Source: Isoperla grammatica (Eukaryota; Arthropoda; Insecta; Plecoptera; Perlodidae). From it: a stretch of DNA of 64,000 nucleotides. The notes under the pieces are model-generated. The model did no database searches. It saw only the letters and a list, made by a program, of their open reading frames with translations, and was not told where the DNA came from. The position numbers were made by a program, and so were the translations under genes. The stretch lies in NCBI GenBank assembly GCA_945910005.1, contig OX246743.1:16454695-16518694 (forward strand), in the 5' to 3' direction. Positions 14,701 through 25,579 of this stretch are shown here, one piece after another. Position 1 is the first letter of the stretch. Every line of letters starts with the position of its first letter.

Positions 14701-16656
14701 GCTAGCCGCGGCTGATACATTATGGACGAGTATGGAGCGTTTGACGTGGCCTTGAAGGACGGCTGACGTATACGCTAGCCGCGGCTGATACATTATGGAC
14801 GAGTATGGAGCGTTTGACGTGGCCTTGAACGACGGCTGACGTATACGCTAGCCGCGGCTGATACATTATGGACGAGTATGGAGCGTTTGACGTGGCCTTG
14901 AACGACGGCTGACGTATACGCTAGCCGCGGCTGATACATTATGGACGAGTATGGAGCGTTTGACGTGGCCTTGAAGGACGGCTGACGTATACGCTAGCCG
15001 CGGCTGATACATTATGGACGAGTATGGAGCGTTTGACGTGGCCTTGAAGGACGGCTGACGTATACGCTAGCCGCGGCTGATACATTATGGACGAGTATGG
15101 AGCGTTTGACGTGGCCTTGAAGGACGGCTGACGTATACGCTAGCCGCGGCTGATACATTATGGACGAGTATGGAGCGTTTGACGTGGCCTTGAACGACGG
15201 CTGACGTATACGCTAGCCGCGGCTGATACATTATGGACGAGTATGGAGCGTTTGACGTGGCCTTGAAGGACGGCTGACGTATACGCTAGCCGCGGCTGAT
15301 ACATTATGGACGAGTATGGAGCGTTTGACGTGGCCTTGAACGACGGCTGACGTATACGCTAGCCGCGGCTGATACATTATGGACGAGTATGGAGCGTTTG
15401 ACGTGGCCTTGAACGACGGCTGACGTATACGCTAGCCGCGGCTGATACATTATGGACGAGTATGGAGCGTTTGACGTGGCCTTGAACGACGGCTGACGTA
15501 TACGCTAGCCGCGGCTGATACATTATGGACGAGTATGGAGCGTTTGACGTGGCCTTGAACGACGGCTGACGTATACGCTAGCCGCGGCTGATACATTATG
15601 GACGAGTATGGAGCGTTTGACGTGGCCTTGAACGACGGCTGACGTATACGCTAGCCGCGGCTGATACATTATGGACGAGTATGGAGCGTTTGACGTGGCC
15701 TTGAAGGACGGCTGACGTATACGCTAGCCGCGGCTGATACATTATGGACGAGTATGGAGCGTTTGACGTGGCCTTGAAGGACGGCTGACATATACGCTAG
15801 CCGCGGCTGATACATTATGGACGAGTATGGAGCGTTTGACGTGGCCTTGAAGGACGGCTGACGTATACGCTAGCCGCGGCTGATACATTATGGACGAGTA
15901 TGGAGCGTTTGACGTGGCCTTGAAGGACGGCTGACGTATACGCTAGCCGCGGCTGATACATTATGGACGAGTATGGAGCGTTTGACGTGGCCTTGAAGGA
16001 CGGCTGACGTATACGCTAGCCGCGGCTGATACATTATGGACGAGTATGGAGCGTTTGACGTGGCCTTGAAGGACGGCTGACGTATACGCTAGCCGCGGCT
16101 GATACATTATGGACGCGTATGGAGCGTTTGACGTGGCCTTGAAGGACGGCTGACGTATACGCTAGCCGCGGCTGATACATTATGGACGAGTATGGAGCGT
16201 TTGACGTGGCCTTGAAGGACGGCTGACGTATACGCTAGCCGCGGCTGATACATTATGGACGAGTATGGAGCGTTTGACGTGGCCTTGAAGGACGGCTGAC
16301 GTATACGCTAGCCGCGGCTGATACATTATGGACGAGTATGGAGCGTTTGACGTGGCCTTGAAGGACGGCTGACGTATACGCTAGCCGCGGCTGATACATT
16401 ATGGACGAGTATGGAGCGTTTGACGTGGCCTTGAAGGACGGCTGACGTATACGCTAGCCGCGGCTGATACATTATGGACGAGTATGGAGCGTTTGACGTG
16501 GCCTTGAACGACGGCTGACGTATACGCTAGCCGCGGCTGATACATTATGGACGAGTATGGAGCGTTTGACGTGGCCTTGAACGACGGCTGACGTATACGC
16601 TAGCCGCGGCTGATACATTATGGACGAGTATGGAGCGTTTGACGTGGCCTTGAACG
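2734..16656. repeat. 73-bp CpG-rich satellite array, about 190 copies
   Basis: The unit GACGGCTGACGTATACGCTA...GTGGCCTTGAAC repeats every 73 bp over 13.9 kb in one orientation. Each unit has 8-9 CpG dinucleotides, an exact 10-bp palindrome AGCCGCGGCT (SacII site inside) and two TGACGT hexamers. Two positions vary repeatedly: TTGAAC/TTGAAG and GACGAG/GACGCG; the GACGCG form is concentrated between about 3.8 and 9.1 kb. Rare private variants include GCCGCAGC (about 9160 and 14125), TTGTAC (8330) and TGACATATACG (15788). One unit near 6100 has lost 24 bp. The first unit (2734-2806) has extra bases (CGTATAGGCCTACGTTAG) and is probably the edge copy. No conserved reading frame is present. Confidence 0.98.
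3501..4960. repeat. Higher-order duplication of ten 73-bp units (2 x 730 bp)
   Basis: Scoring each unit by its two variable sites (GACGAG or GACGCG, then GAAC or GAAG), the ten units from 3501 read AG AG AG AG CG AG CG CG AG AC. The next ten units, from 4231, read exactly the same. The match breaks after 4960. This points to a single recent 730-bp duplication inside the array, by unequal exchange or replication slippage of a block. Confidence 0.85.
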
Positions 16657-18235
16657 AAATACAACTCACTCATGTAACCAGATCAAACGCCAGACTTGCC
16701 CTCACAAGATATATTTTCCTAACGTCTTCAACATTCTTCTATCTATAACGATAATAAAAACGATGGGGAATTGCCGAGCGCTGCACAAAACGGCGTTGCT
16801 GACTTTGCTCTGTTCGGCTTAACTTTCCTATAACTTATTAATTCATCCCCCTTCCCCCACCCGAACTCTACCACTATCCATATCCAGTATACTGAATGAA
16901 ATTGAATTGGAAGAGCAGATTAAATGGCAAACTTAAGGCCAGTTTATTGTAAGCATCCAATTTTAGAATCGAAAATAATTGAGAAGAATCAGCTATCTGC
17001 TCTAATGCATAATGATGAGACGATATGATGGAATATATTCTATTTGTAAACAAGAAGTATAAAAATTGATAACTTTAAAGAAATAAAGAATAACCTTTTT
17101 TTTAATGTTATGAAGAATAATCTTGAATTTGTCTTGATTGCATTTTTTTTTTTAAATTAGAGGGTTTTGTATTATGCATATAGGGGTAGGGGGGTAGGGA
17201 TTTCAGTAAAGGGGTAGGGATTTCAGTAAATGCGGTTTTTCAGCCACAGAATATAGACTAATTGGGATGTTTAATTTTCATTATCTTACATTTTCTCCAT
17301 CACATCTAACGTTTTACATAATATTTATGTGTTACTTCTGCCAAGTTGTTAACCTGAGTGCAGGTACGAGGCTCTCATGAAGAGATTGCAAGATACATAT
17401 CGTTTAAAGTATTTTTTTATTTATAAAAAGCAAAGCTGGAATGAAAATATGATTCGTTTTCTAAGAAAATTCTGACTGGGCAGACCATTGAACGTAGACC
17501 TTTGAGACAACTACCCAAAAGGATACTAGCACTTGTAAAGGCAATATCATTTTATGATGGATCAATATGGAAGACGTATAAGCTGGAACAGATAAGGTAA
17601 TGCGAGACAGTTCGAAGAAGAGATACTTGTAAAGTTGCTTCGCATGACGTGCGTAGTTGTAGTGGAATGAGATAAGGTTTTGTCAAAAACAGTAGACTTG
17701 CTGTAAGGGGAGGTTTTACTCACTGCATTCTCTGTGTTGAGCTTCTTGAGTTGGACTGCGGAGAACAATCGCATAGGAATAGATCAAAACCAAGCACTTT
17801 AGTACTGGAAGGTAGATATATCGATTATCGTTTTGTGCCTTGTTTCGATTATATTATATTGTAAGTTTGTATTCATTTTGGACACTTATTCACCTTGCGA
17901 TAGAAGCTACAACAATTCAAATATTAATTCGACTTATTCATAGCTAAACATCTTTTTGTCTAACTAGTTAATTTTGCTGCCTGTAGAATGAATGCTGTCT
18001 CTTTTCATTGGCGTTCATTTATTTCAATGTATTAAAATTAAGATAATACTTGTTATGTACTTTGTTGCTATGACGACTTCACCGTTTACACATATTCCAG
18101 TATCATACTGATTGATTTAAGAAAATTGTTATATAACCCTACAGCTCGAAACGGGAATTGAAATGTAAACATCCTAAGTAGGAATGTAACCACAATATGC
18201 CGACACAATCACGAGACAGTATGTCCAATAAATCA

Positions 18236-18285
18236 TTCAATTCAATTCAATTCAATTCAATTCAATTCAATTCAATTCAATTCAA
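18236..18285. repeat. (AATTC)n microsatellite, about 9 copies
   Basis: Uninterrupted TTCAA/AATTC pentanucleotide run following a CAATAAATCATTC stretch. A shorter run of the same pentamer occurs near 46763, at the tail of the possible SINE. Confidence 0.95.
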
Positions 18286-18748
18286 CCATTCAATCAGTTC
18301 TTGTAACCGAGTCTGTATAGACAATATAAATACAAATGTATATATTTATTTATTCAGTGACATTCTGTAACCAAGTGCGAGATTCCTCAAGTCAAGTCGA
18401 TATTTCCTGCAGAGCATCGTACAGTCTTCGCATAACAAACTTCTCTACTCTACGACATTGCAATGTATAACCCTCCTGCACCGCGTTTACATTTAATTAC
18501 ATCTAATTAAGTTTAGGGGTGACGATCATTTGTCGCGTACTCTCTGTAACACGTGACAGTAATGTCCCTTCCTAGTTGAGCGTTACTATCAGAACACGAA
18601 GCACAAATTAGCGCAATACGAACTTTACACTTTATTGTTCGTTCGTTTTGTTTCACAACGAACTTTACTGTAAAAAGTCGCGCGGGAGTTTAAAACCTAG
18701 CCGGCCATTAAATCCACATAACTTTCCGGAGTTGTAAACCAATGAAAA

Positions 18749-18791
18749 GTTGGTTGGTTGGGTGGTTGGTTGGTTGGTTGGTTGGTTGGGT
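18749..18791. repeat. (TTGG)n microsatellite
   Basis: Ten or so TTGG copies with GGGT interruptions at both ends. The open frame through it (GWLVGW-type residues) is a simple-repeat translation, not a gene. Confidence 0.93.
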
Positions 18792-19198
18792 GCAACTTGT
18801 CACTTTATAACACCGAAAGTGTTCGGGAGAAATGCTGCGATGGTTCGGTCATTAAATCGACGTAACTTTGAAGGTTGTGCGTGGGTTTTTTTATTTATTA
18901 TTTCTTTTCCAAGTTGTGGAAGCTGGGAGGATGATGGAAAAGATAATTATGATGCTCTTAACCTAAACACATGATAGTGTCTAACATCCTTAACAAAATA
19001 TTACAAAATATAGAACAAGTTCACAAAACATTATGTAAATAAAATAAAGTAAAATTTACAAAGAACTAGAGCGAATTACACTTTAAAATTTTGAATGTGT
19101 CTGAATTTGTATTTTCATATTGATGGAGAAGTTCCAAATCCTTACGGCTCTGCAATAAAAGCGATATGGAAGTAGGAATTGGTGCGTGTAATTGGAAA

Positions 19199-19310
19199 TG
19201 TGATTGAACGGGCCACTGCCTGTCGTAAGAGGCGACTACAAGGGCTATTGCTACACAACCTTAGAAGCTAATTGCGTCGTTAAACAACACGTGAACCTGT
19301 ACATTTAATT
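19199..19310 (+). mobile_element. Possible old retroelement fragment
   Basis: The block GCCTGTCGTAAGAGGCGACT, followed by GCGTCGTTAAACAACACG, resembles a conserved segment that I recall in many invertebrate interspersed repeats. It is embedded in single-copy DNA without recognisable ends. Assignment to SINE or LINE is not possible here. Confidence 0.3.
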
Positions 19311-20774
19311 TATTGTGGGGAGGTAGACTTATTGGCATTGGAGAAAACCGCTTACATTTTAACATTTTTCCTCGTCTGCATTTCTACCAACATGGAACCG
19401 ACCTAGGTACCCTCAATTTCAATGCTTATACATTACTTGATATGCATCTGTTTTGAAACTTCATGAATGTATTTGATTTTAAGAAGATTTTTTTTTTGTC
19501 TACTGTTTGCAAGTAGTGCCTGGTAAAAAATACGCTATACATATCAAGTACTTTTAGTCAAAAAGGTTATATTTTAAATGTCTTTTGTCGCTGTTTTGTG
19601 ATTGTATTTCATGTTATATATACTGAATCGTCTTATTTATATGGAACATTGCCGATTAATCTCGAGTGCACCGGTATATTTCATTGTTTCATTCATTTTA
19701 TAAGCCCGTTGAATTGAAACAAGCGCGAACACTATTTTCATTTAATAACTTATTAAATTCTCCTGCTTTTCAAGTGTAGACTAGACTGTGTTTACATTTA
19801 CAGTATCATTCTCAAGTGTTCTGTATTCGTATTGTAAAACCTATTTGTTTTCAAGAATTTAATTACAATGCTCCTTGTTTTAGTTTAGTTAAAAGTGCAT
19901 TAGCGCGACGTGGCTACATTGTATACTCCTGTTTGCTTGTTTGCTTGTAGGTTGTAACAGGAACAGTGTACTGTATAGTGTAGAGTGAGTAACAAGGGTG
20001 GGAACTGATAATATTCGTGATGGACATAGTAAGTACCTAACTCAAAACGTCGATGTAAATCAGTATAGGGTAGGTGATGTTTTTAGAAACATTGTTGTTT
20101 ATCATGACCTGTGTCGAGTACGTCGCAAAACACTAATTAATACCAACTTCGAATGTTTCTAACCTCTTTCTTCGTTTTTGGTATATTATAGTCGTGCTTC
20201 TACACGTTGTAACACTCCATGTATGCAGTTGTTTTTATATATTGCCTTAGAATGACTTCTTGGTATTTGAAAGAGGAAACGTGAGCAGTAGACTATAAAG
20301 AGAAATTGGGTGGACTAAATGAAAAATGATTCAAAAGAAAGAAGATAACTGTGGGAAGACATCGAATCAAGAGAACTGGGGGAATATCGAGGGAAATGAG
20401 TAAATTAGTTGGAGGAAGCAGGAAATAAGAAGAAGAAGAACTAAAAAGAGAAGACACGTGTCAGGCCTGGCAAGCCGATGTTAGACAATTCTATGCTCAA
20501 AACATTGGTGGCTAACCACCCCCTGACACGATTTGTTTTGGAAACACGTGTATGCGATATATTATTATCTTTTGGCTTAGTATACATTTTTGTTATTTTC
20601 ACGGTGTGCTAATATTATCCACCCTATTGTCTCGCTTTAGTCCTTTGCATAACGAGAATGACGGTATAAAATTTGGGTCAAAGGATGACATATATCAAAA
20701 GAAAGCTTGAGACAAGTACTTTTCAAAAAACCATGATATACCGCTGGCAAATCCAGCTTTCTATGTCAAAACTA

Positions 20775-20787
20775 GGGTCAAAGGTCA
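20775..20787 (+). promoter_or_regulatory. DR1-type nuclear receptor motif in element arm
   Basis: GGGTCA-A-AGGTCA is a direct repeat of the nuclear-receptor half-site with 1-nt spacing. The right arm keeps it in mirror position (23360-23372, TGACCT-T-TGACCC). A related CGGTCA-A-AGGTCA sits at 21078-21090. Binding is not implied; only the match to the consensus is seen. Confidence 0.35.
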
Positions 20788-21459
20788 AATTTGTAATTTT
20801 TTTAATAATCTTTAATTAAATAATTAAAAATGTTTGCAAGTTAAGTCATACACTTTTAGTAAGGTAAATGTATAACGTTTCTTTAAAAAAAATTAAATTA
20901 CCAATTTAGCCTTTTTTGATCTTAATTGAGGTCAATTTCCTCAAAATGGGTAATTTTTTTTATTTTCTTCGATTTATTGGCCAATATTCATTATATCAAC
21001 GTACTTACTCATAAATACGTTAAAATTAATAGTTCTTATTGTTATCACATTGTTTTCACGGTATTCATTCAAAATGGCGGTCAAAGGTCAATAGGTAAGT
21101 ATCGTCAAACTAGGTCTAGTAACTAAAATATTACTTGTGGGTACTCTAAAGACGCAGAATTTTAACTGCAATTACAATAACGAATAACAATATAATGTTT
21201 TAATCGTAAGAGAATGTAATTATCATATTACTTATAAACTACTTAAGATTGTTACTGAATTTCTAATCAATGTCCTCAGACATCAGGGTATTCTTGAATG
21301 GGTGTGCAACTGCAACAAAATACATTTTTAGAAAAGAACATGACCATGCTCAGATACGTGATATGATAGTATGATATGATATCTGTCCTAGCAGTCACTG
21401 TCTAGTCGTCAAATTAATCAGAATTGATGTCAAAATCACTCAAAATTGAAGTCGTCAGA

Positions 21460-21868
21460 TTAATCACCTTCTGATTCACTGGAATTCTCATGCTGGGTAC
21501 CGATATTTGGACAGTCCTTCAGCTTACACGCGTGGGTACACTTCAGCTGATTGGCCAAACACTCATAGGTCGGCATCTTGCAAACACGGCAACAGTTACA
21601 GGCTAGGAGATCCATAACGGTCAAAGGTACTGGAGTTCCAATCATCCACTCGTTGCTCAGATCTCCTTCTGCCGTGGTTTTCCATCCATAGCCACACAGA
21701 TCAGGAACATCAGGGTTGGCTTCCAAGCAACGTATCAATAGATCGTGTTTGGTTGATAACTCACAGTCGCAGGATATGAAGCAGTAAGCAATCGTTACAA
21801 GGTGGTAGCTGATTAGACTTCATATCATCACACTTACTTCTAAAAAGCTCGTAGCGCAGCAGGTTGAC
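21460..21868 (-). pseudogene. Degenerate 3' end of cysteine-rich transposon-associated protein gene (left arm)
   Basis: The minus-strand frame ending at 21460 encodes a segment with a GYGW motif, an acidic-polar linker, then nine clustered cysteines (pattern C-x-C-C-x2-C-x4-C-x-C-x6-C-x3-C-x5-C) and a Ser/Glu-rich tail ending SESEGD before TAA. The pattern CxC..C..PxCxC.....KCT..C.L..C.N is one I recall at the C-termini of uncharacterised, transposon-associated proteins in many invertebrates; this was not checked by a search. Upstream, the frame is broken by an in-frame TGA at 21822-21820, a position that reads TTA in the right-arm copy. Only the C-terminal part is present, so a pseudogene is the best call. 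Confidence 0.65.
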
Positions 21869-22307
21869 GCATGCCAGAGTCGTGGTCAAAGAGCAGAGCT
21901 TACAGACAAACTCTTCGAGTGTTTTTGATGACATCGATAGAAACTCTCCAGTCCTGACCCATCTTGCTTAGCTTGACACAGAAATGCGAGTTTTTTTCTC
22001 ATGATATTCAAAGTTCTCTTTTTCCCTTTACCACTGAATGAGCTCACTCAGGTTGGAACTCATAGTCGTCCCCTACACCTATAAATGCGCCCGTTGTTAA
22101 CAAGGTAACAGTTTCATACATGTCATTTTCCATATAGAAAACATATCCATAGCAACATTGGGTGCCTCTAGGTGAAGTGGCCGACTATGAATTCCAACCT
22201 TTGTCACAACCAGTGCATGGAGGTCAGGGAGGGTATTACATACTTAGAATCCCAACGAACTCGCTAGTTTTTGCACATCTTCGAAGTGTGTTTGATTTTT
22301 GGTAGTC

Positions 22308-22731
22308 AAGCGTCAACCAGCTGCCCTACGAGCTTTTTAAAAGTAAATGTGATGATATTAAGTCTAATCAGCTACCACCTTGAAACGATTGCCTACTGCT
22401 TCAAATCCTGCGGCTGCGAGCTAATCACCAAACAGCGGTCTGGATACGTTATTTGGACGCCAACCCTGATGTTCCTGATCCGCGTGGCTATGGATGGGAA
22501 ACCACGGCAGAAGGAGATCTGAGCAACGAGTGGATGATTGGAACTCCAGTACCTTTGACCGTTATGGATCTCCTAGCCTGTAACTGTTGCCGTGTTTGCA
22601 AGATGCCCACATGTGAGTGTTTGGCCAATCAACAAAAGTGTACCCACGCTTGTAAGCTGAAGGACTGTACAAATACCAGTACCAGTTCCAGTAGCCAGCA
22701 TGAGAATTCCAGTGAGTCAGAAGGTGATTAA
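22308..22731 (+). pseudogene. Degenerate 3' end of the same cysteine-rich gene (right arm)
   Basis: The mirror copy of the left-arm pseudogene. In the last 92 codons (22453-22731) the nine cysteines fall at residues 43, 45, 46, 49, 54, 56, 63, 67 and 72; the GYGW motif is at residues 12-15 and the SESEGD tail is kept. It differs from the left copy by a short Ser/Thr insertion before the tail. Upstream homology continues to about 22308 but in another frame: relative to the left arm one base is missing near 22437, which shifts the frame. The left copy is intact there and the right copy is intact where the left has its TGA, so the two arms decayed independently. Confidence 0.65.
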
Positions 22732-23519
22732 TCTGACAACTTGGACAGTGACTGCTAAGGTAGATATAACATAATACTAGTATCATATCACGTATCTCAG
22801 CATGGTCATGCTCTTTTCTAATAATGTATTTTGTTGCAGTTGCACACCCATTCAAGAATACCCTGATGTCTGAGGACACTAATTAGAAATTCAGTAACAA
22901 TCTTAAGAAGTTTATAAGTTATATGATAATTACATCCTCTTACGATTAAAACATGATATTATTATTCGTTATTGTAATTGCAGTTAAAATTCTGCGTCTT
23001 TAGAGTACCCACAAGTAATATTTTAGTAACTAGACCTAGTTTGACGATACTTACCTATTGATCTTTGACCGCCATTTTGAATGAATACCGTGAAAACAAT
23101 GTGATAACAATAAGAACTATTCATTTTAACGTATTTATGAGTAAGTACGTTGTTGTAATGAATATTGGCCAATAAATCGAAGAAATTTTTAGAAATTACC
23201 CATTTTGAGGAAATTGACCCCAATCAAGGTCAAAAAAGGTAAGTAGGTATTTACATTTTTTTTTAATAAACTTTATACGTATATCTTACTAAAAAGTATT
23301 TTTAAACTTGCAAACATTTTTCGTTATTTAATAAAAAATTATTTAAAAAATTACAAATTTGACCTTTGACCCTGGTTTTGACATAGAAAGCTGGATTTGC
23401 CAGCGGTATATCATGGTTTTTTGAAAATTACTCGTCTCAAGCTTTCATTTGATATATGTCATCCTTTGACCCAAATTTTATACCGACCAGGCCTTTTTCG
23501 AGCGTTATGCAAAGGACTA

Positions 23520-23758
23520 CTTACCTTGGAGCAAAACGTATGAAACATAATGTCCTACAGTGTAGGGCCAGTTTTACAATCTCCCAATAAGAAAGTTATT
23601 TGTAGCAATTAAGGTATTTGGAGGATTTTTAGAGTTTTGATTGGTCGTTGCCATGGAGACAACAAGCTGTTCGACGAATACGTAGTTATTGGGACCATGG
23701 ACTTACCCGGTGGCAGGTACTATTATAAGTCCATGTTGGGACATGTAAGACTGGACCT
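23520..23758. other. Single-copy spacer with X-box-like motif and hairpin
   Basis: GTTGCCATGGAGAC at 23647-23660 matches the RFX X-box consensus RYYNYYWWRRNRAC at every position. CATGGACTTA (23696-23705) is perfectly complementary to TAAGTCCATG (23726-23735) across 20 nt. The segment around 23716-23734 recurs with one difference near 49600-49618, so it may belong to an interspersed repeat. Confidence 0.45.
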
Positions 23759-25579
23759 AAGAGTCACTTGGCTGTGGAGCGCCGTCCAATGGAGGTACAG
23801 GCCACACGCCTGGCCTTGCAGCTTTGCGGGTTGCGTCCCTACACTTGGCGGGGGCTCGTTAGACAGACGCTTGGGGCGCTTAAAGGGTTGTTACACGTAA
23901 TATCCCCCAGTAAGAGTCGCTTAGCTGTGGAGCGCCGTCCAATGGAGGTACAGGCCACACGCCTGGCCTTGCAGCGTTGCGGGTTGCGTCTCAACACTTG
24001 GCGGGGGCTCGTTAGACAGACGCTTGGGGCGCTTAAAGGGTTGTTACACGTAATATCCCCAGTAAGAGTCGCTTAGCTGTGGAGCGCCGTCCAATGGAGG
24101 TATAGGCCACCCGCCTGGCCTCGCAGCGTTGCGGGTTGCGTCTCTACACTTGGTGGGGGCTCGTTAGACAGACGCTTGGGGCGCTTAAAGGGTTGTTAAA
24201 CGTAATATCCCCCAGTAAGAGTCGCTTAGCTGTGGAGCGCCGTCCAATGGAGGTACAGGCCACACGCCTGGCCTCGCAGCGTTGCGGGTTGCGTCTCTAC
24301 ACTTGGCGGGGGCTCGTTAGACAGACGCTTGGGGCGCTTAAAGGGTTGTTAAACGTAATATCCCCCAGTAAGAGTCGCTTAGCTGTGGAGCGCCGTCCAA
24401 TGGAGGTATAGGCCACCCGCCTGGCCTCGCAGCGTTGCGGGTGGCGTCTCTACACTTGGCGGGGGCTCGTTAGACAGACGCTTGGGGCGCTTAAAGGGTT
24501 GTTACACGTAATATCCCCCAGTAAGAGTCGCTTAGCTGTGGAGCGCCGTCCAATGGAGGTATAGGCCACCCGCCTGGCCTCGCAGCGTTGCGGGTGGCGT
24601 CTCTACACTTGGCGGGGGCTCGTTAGACAGACGCTTGGGGCGCTTAAAGGGTTGTTACACGTAATATCCCCCAGTAAGAGTCGCTTAGCTGTGGAGCGCC
24701 GTCCAATGGAGGTATAGGCCACACGCCTGGCCTCGCAGCGTTGCGGGTTGCGTCTCAACACTTGGCGGGGGCTCGTTAGACAGACGCTTGGGGCGCTTAA
24801 AGGGTTGTTACACGTAATATCCCCAGTAAGAGTCGCTTAGCTGTGGAGCGCCGTCCAATGGAGGTATAGGCCACCCGCCTGGCCTCGCAGCGTTGCGGGT
24901 TGCGTCTCTACACTTGGCGGGGGCTCGTTAGACAGACGCTTGGGGCGCTTAAAGGGTTGTTACACGTAATATCCCCCAGTAAGAGTCGCTTAGCTGTGGA
25001 GCGCCTTCCAATGGAGGTATAGGCCACCCGCCTGGCCTCGCAGCGTTGCGGGTTGCGTCCCTACACTTGGCGGGGGCTCGTTAGACAGACGCTTGGGGCG
25101 CTTAAAGGGTTGTTACACGTAATATCCCCCAGTAAGAGTCGCTTAGCTGTGGAGCGCCTTCCAATGGAGGTATAGGCCACCCGCCTGGCCTCGCAGCGTT
25201 GCGGGTTGCGTCTCTACACTTGGCGGGGGCTCGTTAGACAGACGCTTGGGGCGCTTAAAGGGTTGTTACACGTAATATCCCCCAGTAAGAGTCGCTTAGC
25301 TGTGGAGCGCCTTCCAATGGAGGTATAGGCCACCCGCCTGGCCTCGCAGCGTTGCGGGTTGCGTCTCTACACTTGGCGGGGGCTCGTTAGACAGACGCTT
25401 GGGGCGCTTAAAGGGTTGTTACACGTAATATCCCCCAGTAAGAGTCGCTTAGCTGTGGAGCGCCGTTAATGGAGGTATAGGCCACCCGCCTTGCCTCGCA
25501 GCGTTGCGGGTTGCGTCTCTACACTTGGCGGGGGCTCGTTAGACAGACGCTTGTGGCGCTTAAAGGGTTGTTAAACGTA
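23759..25579. repeat. 153-bp tandem array, 12 copies
   Basis: Unit boundaries recur at 23759, 23912, 24064, 24217 and onward, each starting AAGAGTCGCTTAGCTGTGGA. The period equals 51 codons. Some early units read through on the plus strand as an Arg/Leu-rich peptide with GLVRQTLGALKGLL, but most later units have TATAGG instead of TACAGG, giving an in-frame TAG. A single-C deletion in two units also shifts frame. The first unit is the most diverged (GAGTCACTTGG, GCAGCTTTGC). Best read as a minisatellite; a decayed repeat-protein gene is a remote alternative. Confidence 0.95.

Larger units (their letters stand above)
16657..20637. other. AT-rich single-copy DNA with minor repeats
   Basis: No gene recognised. 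Minor structures: a 20-bp direct duplication GGGGTAGGGATTTCAGTAAA near 17190-17230; two microsatellites (listed separately); a diverged direct repeat built on GGYCATTAAATCSACRTAAC at about 18703 and 18849, 146 bp apart; and a retroelement-like block near 19200. Purine-rich stretches at 20340-20450 look like simple-sequence drift rather than coding. Confidence 0.65.
20638..23519. mobile_element. 2.9-kb inverted-repeat mobile element with degenerate coding arms
   Basis: The left arm (20638 to about 21868) is the reverse complement of the right arm (about 22308-23519) along nearly its whole length, with scattered substitutions and small indels. Both outer ends read TAGTCCTTTGCATAACG inward. Each arm holds, from the centre outward, the last part of a cysteine-rich coding sequence and then about 0.8 kb of AT-rich non-coding DNA, so the coding 3' ends point outward. 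A spacer of about 440 bp separates the arms. The left arm also has an extra stretch of about 45 bp near 21410-21455 flanked by a repeated GATTAATYTGACGAC. It could be a transposon with very long inverted termini or two 5'-truncated copies joined head to head. No convincing target duplication is visible. Confidence 0.8.

Noticed and set aside
2734..16656. CRISPR array
   Set aside because: Repeats are contiguous with no unique spacers, and the context is eukaryotic.
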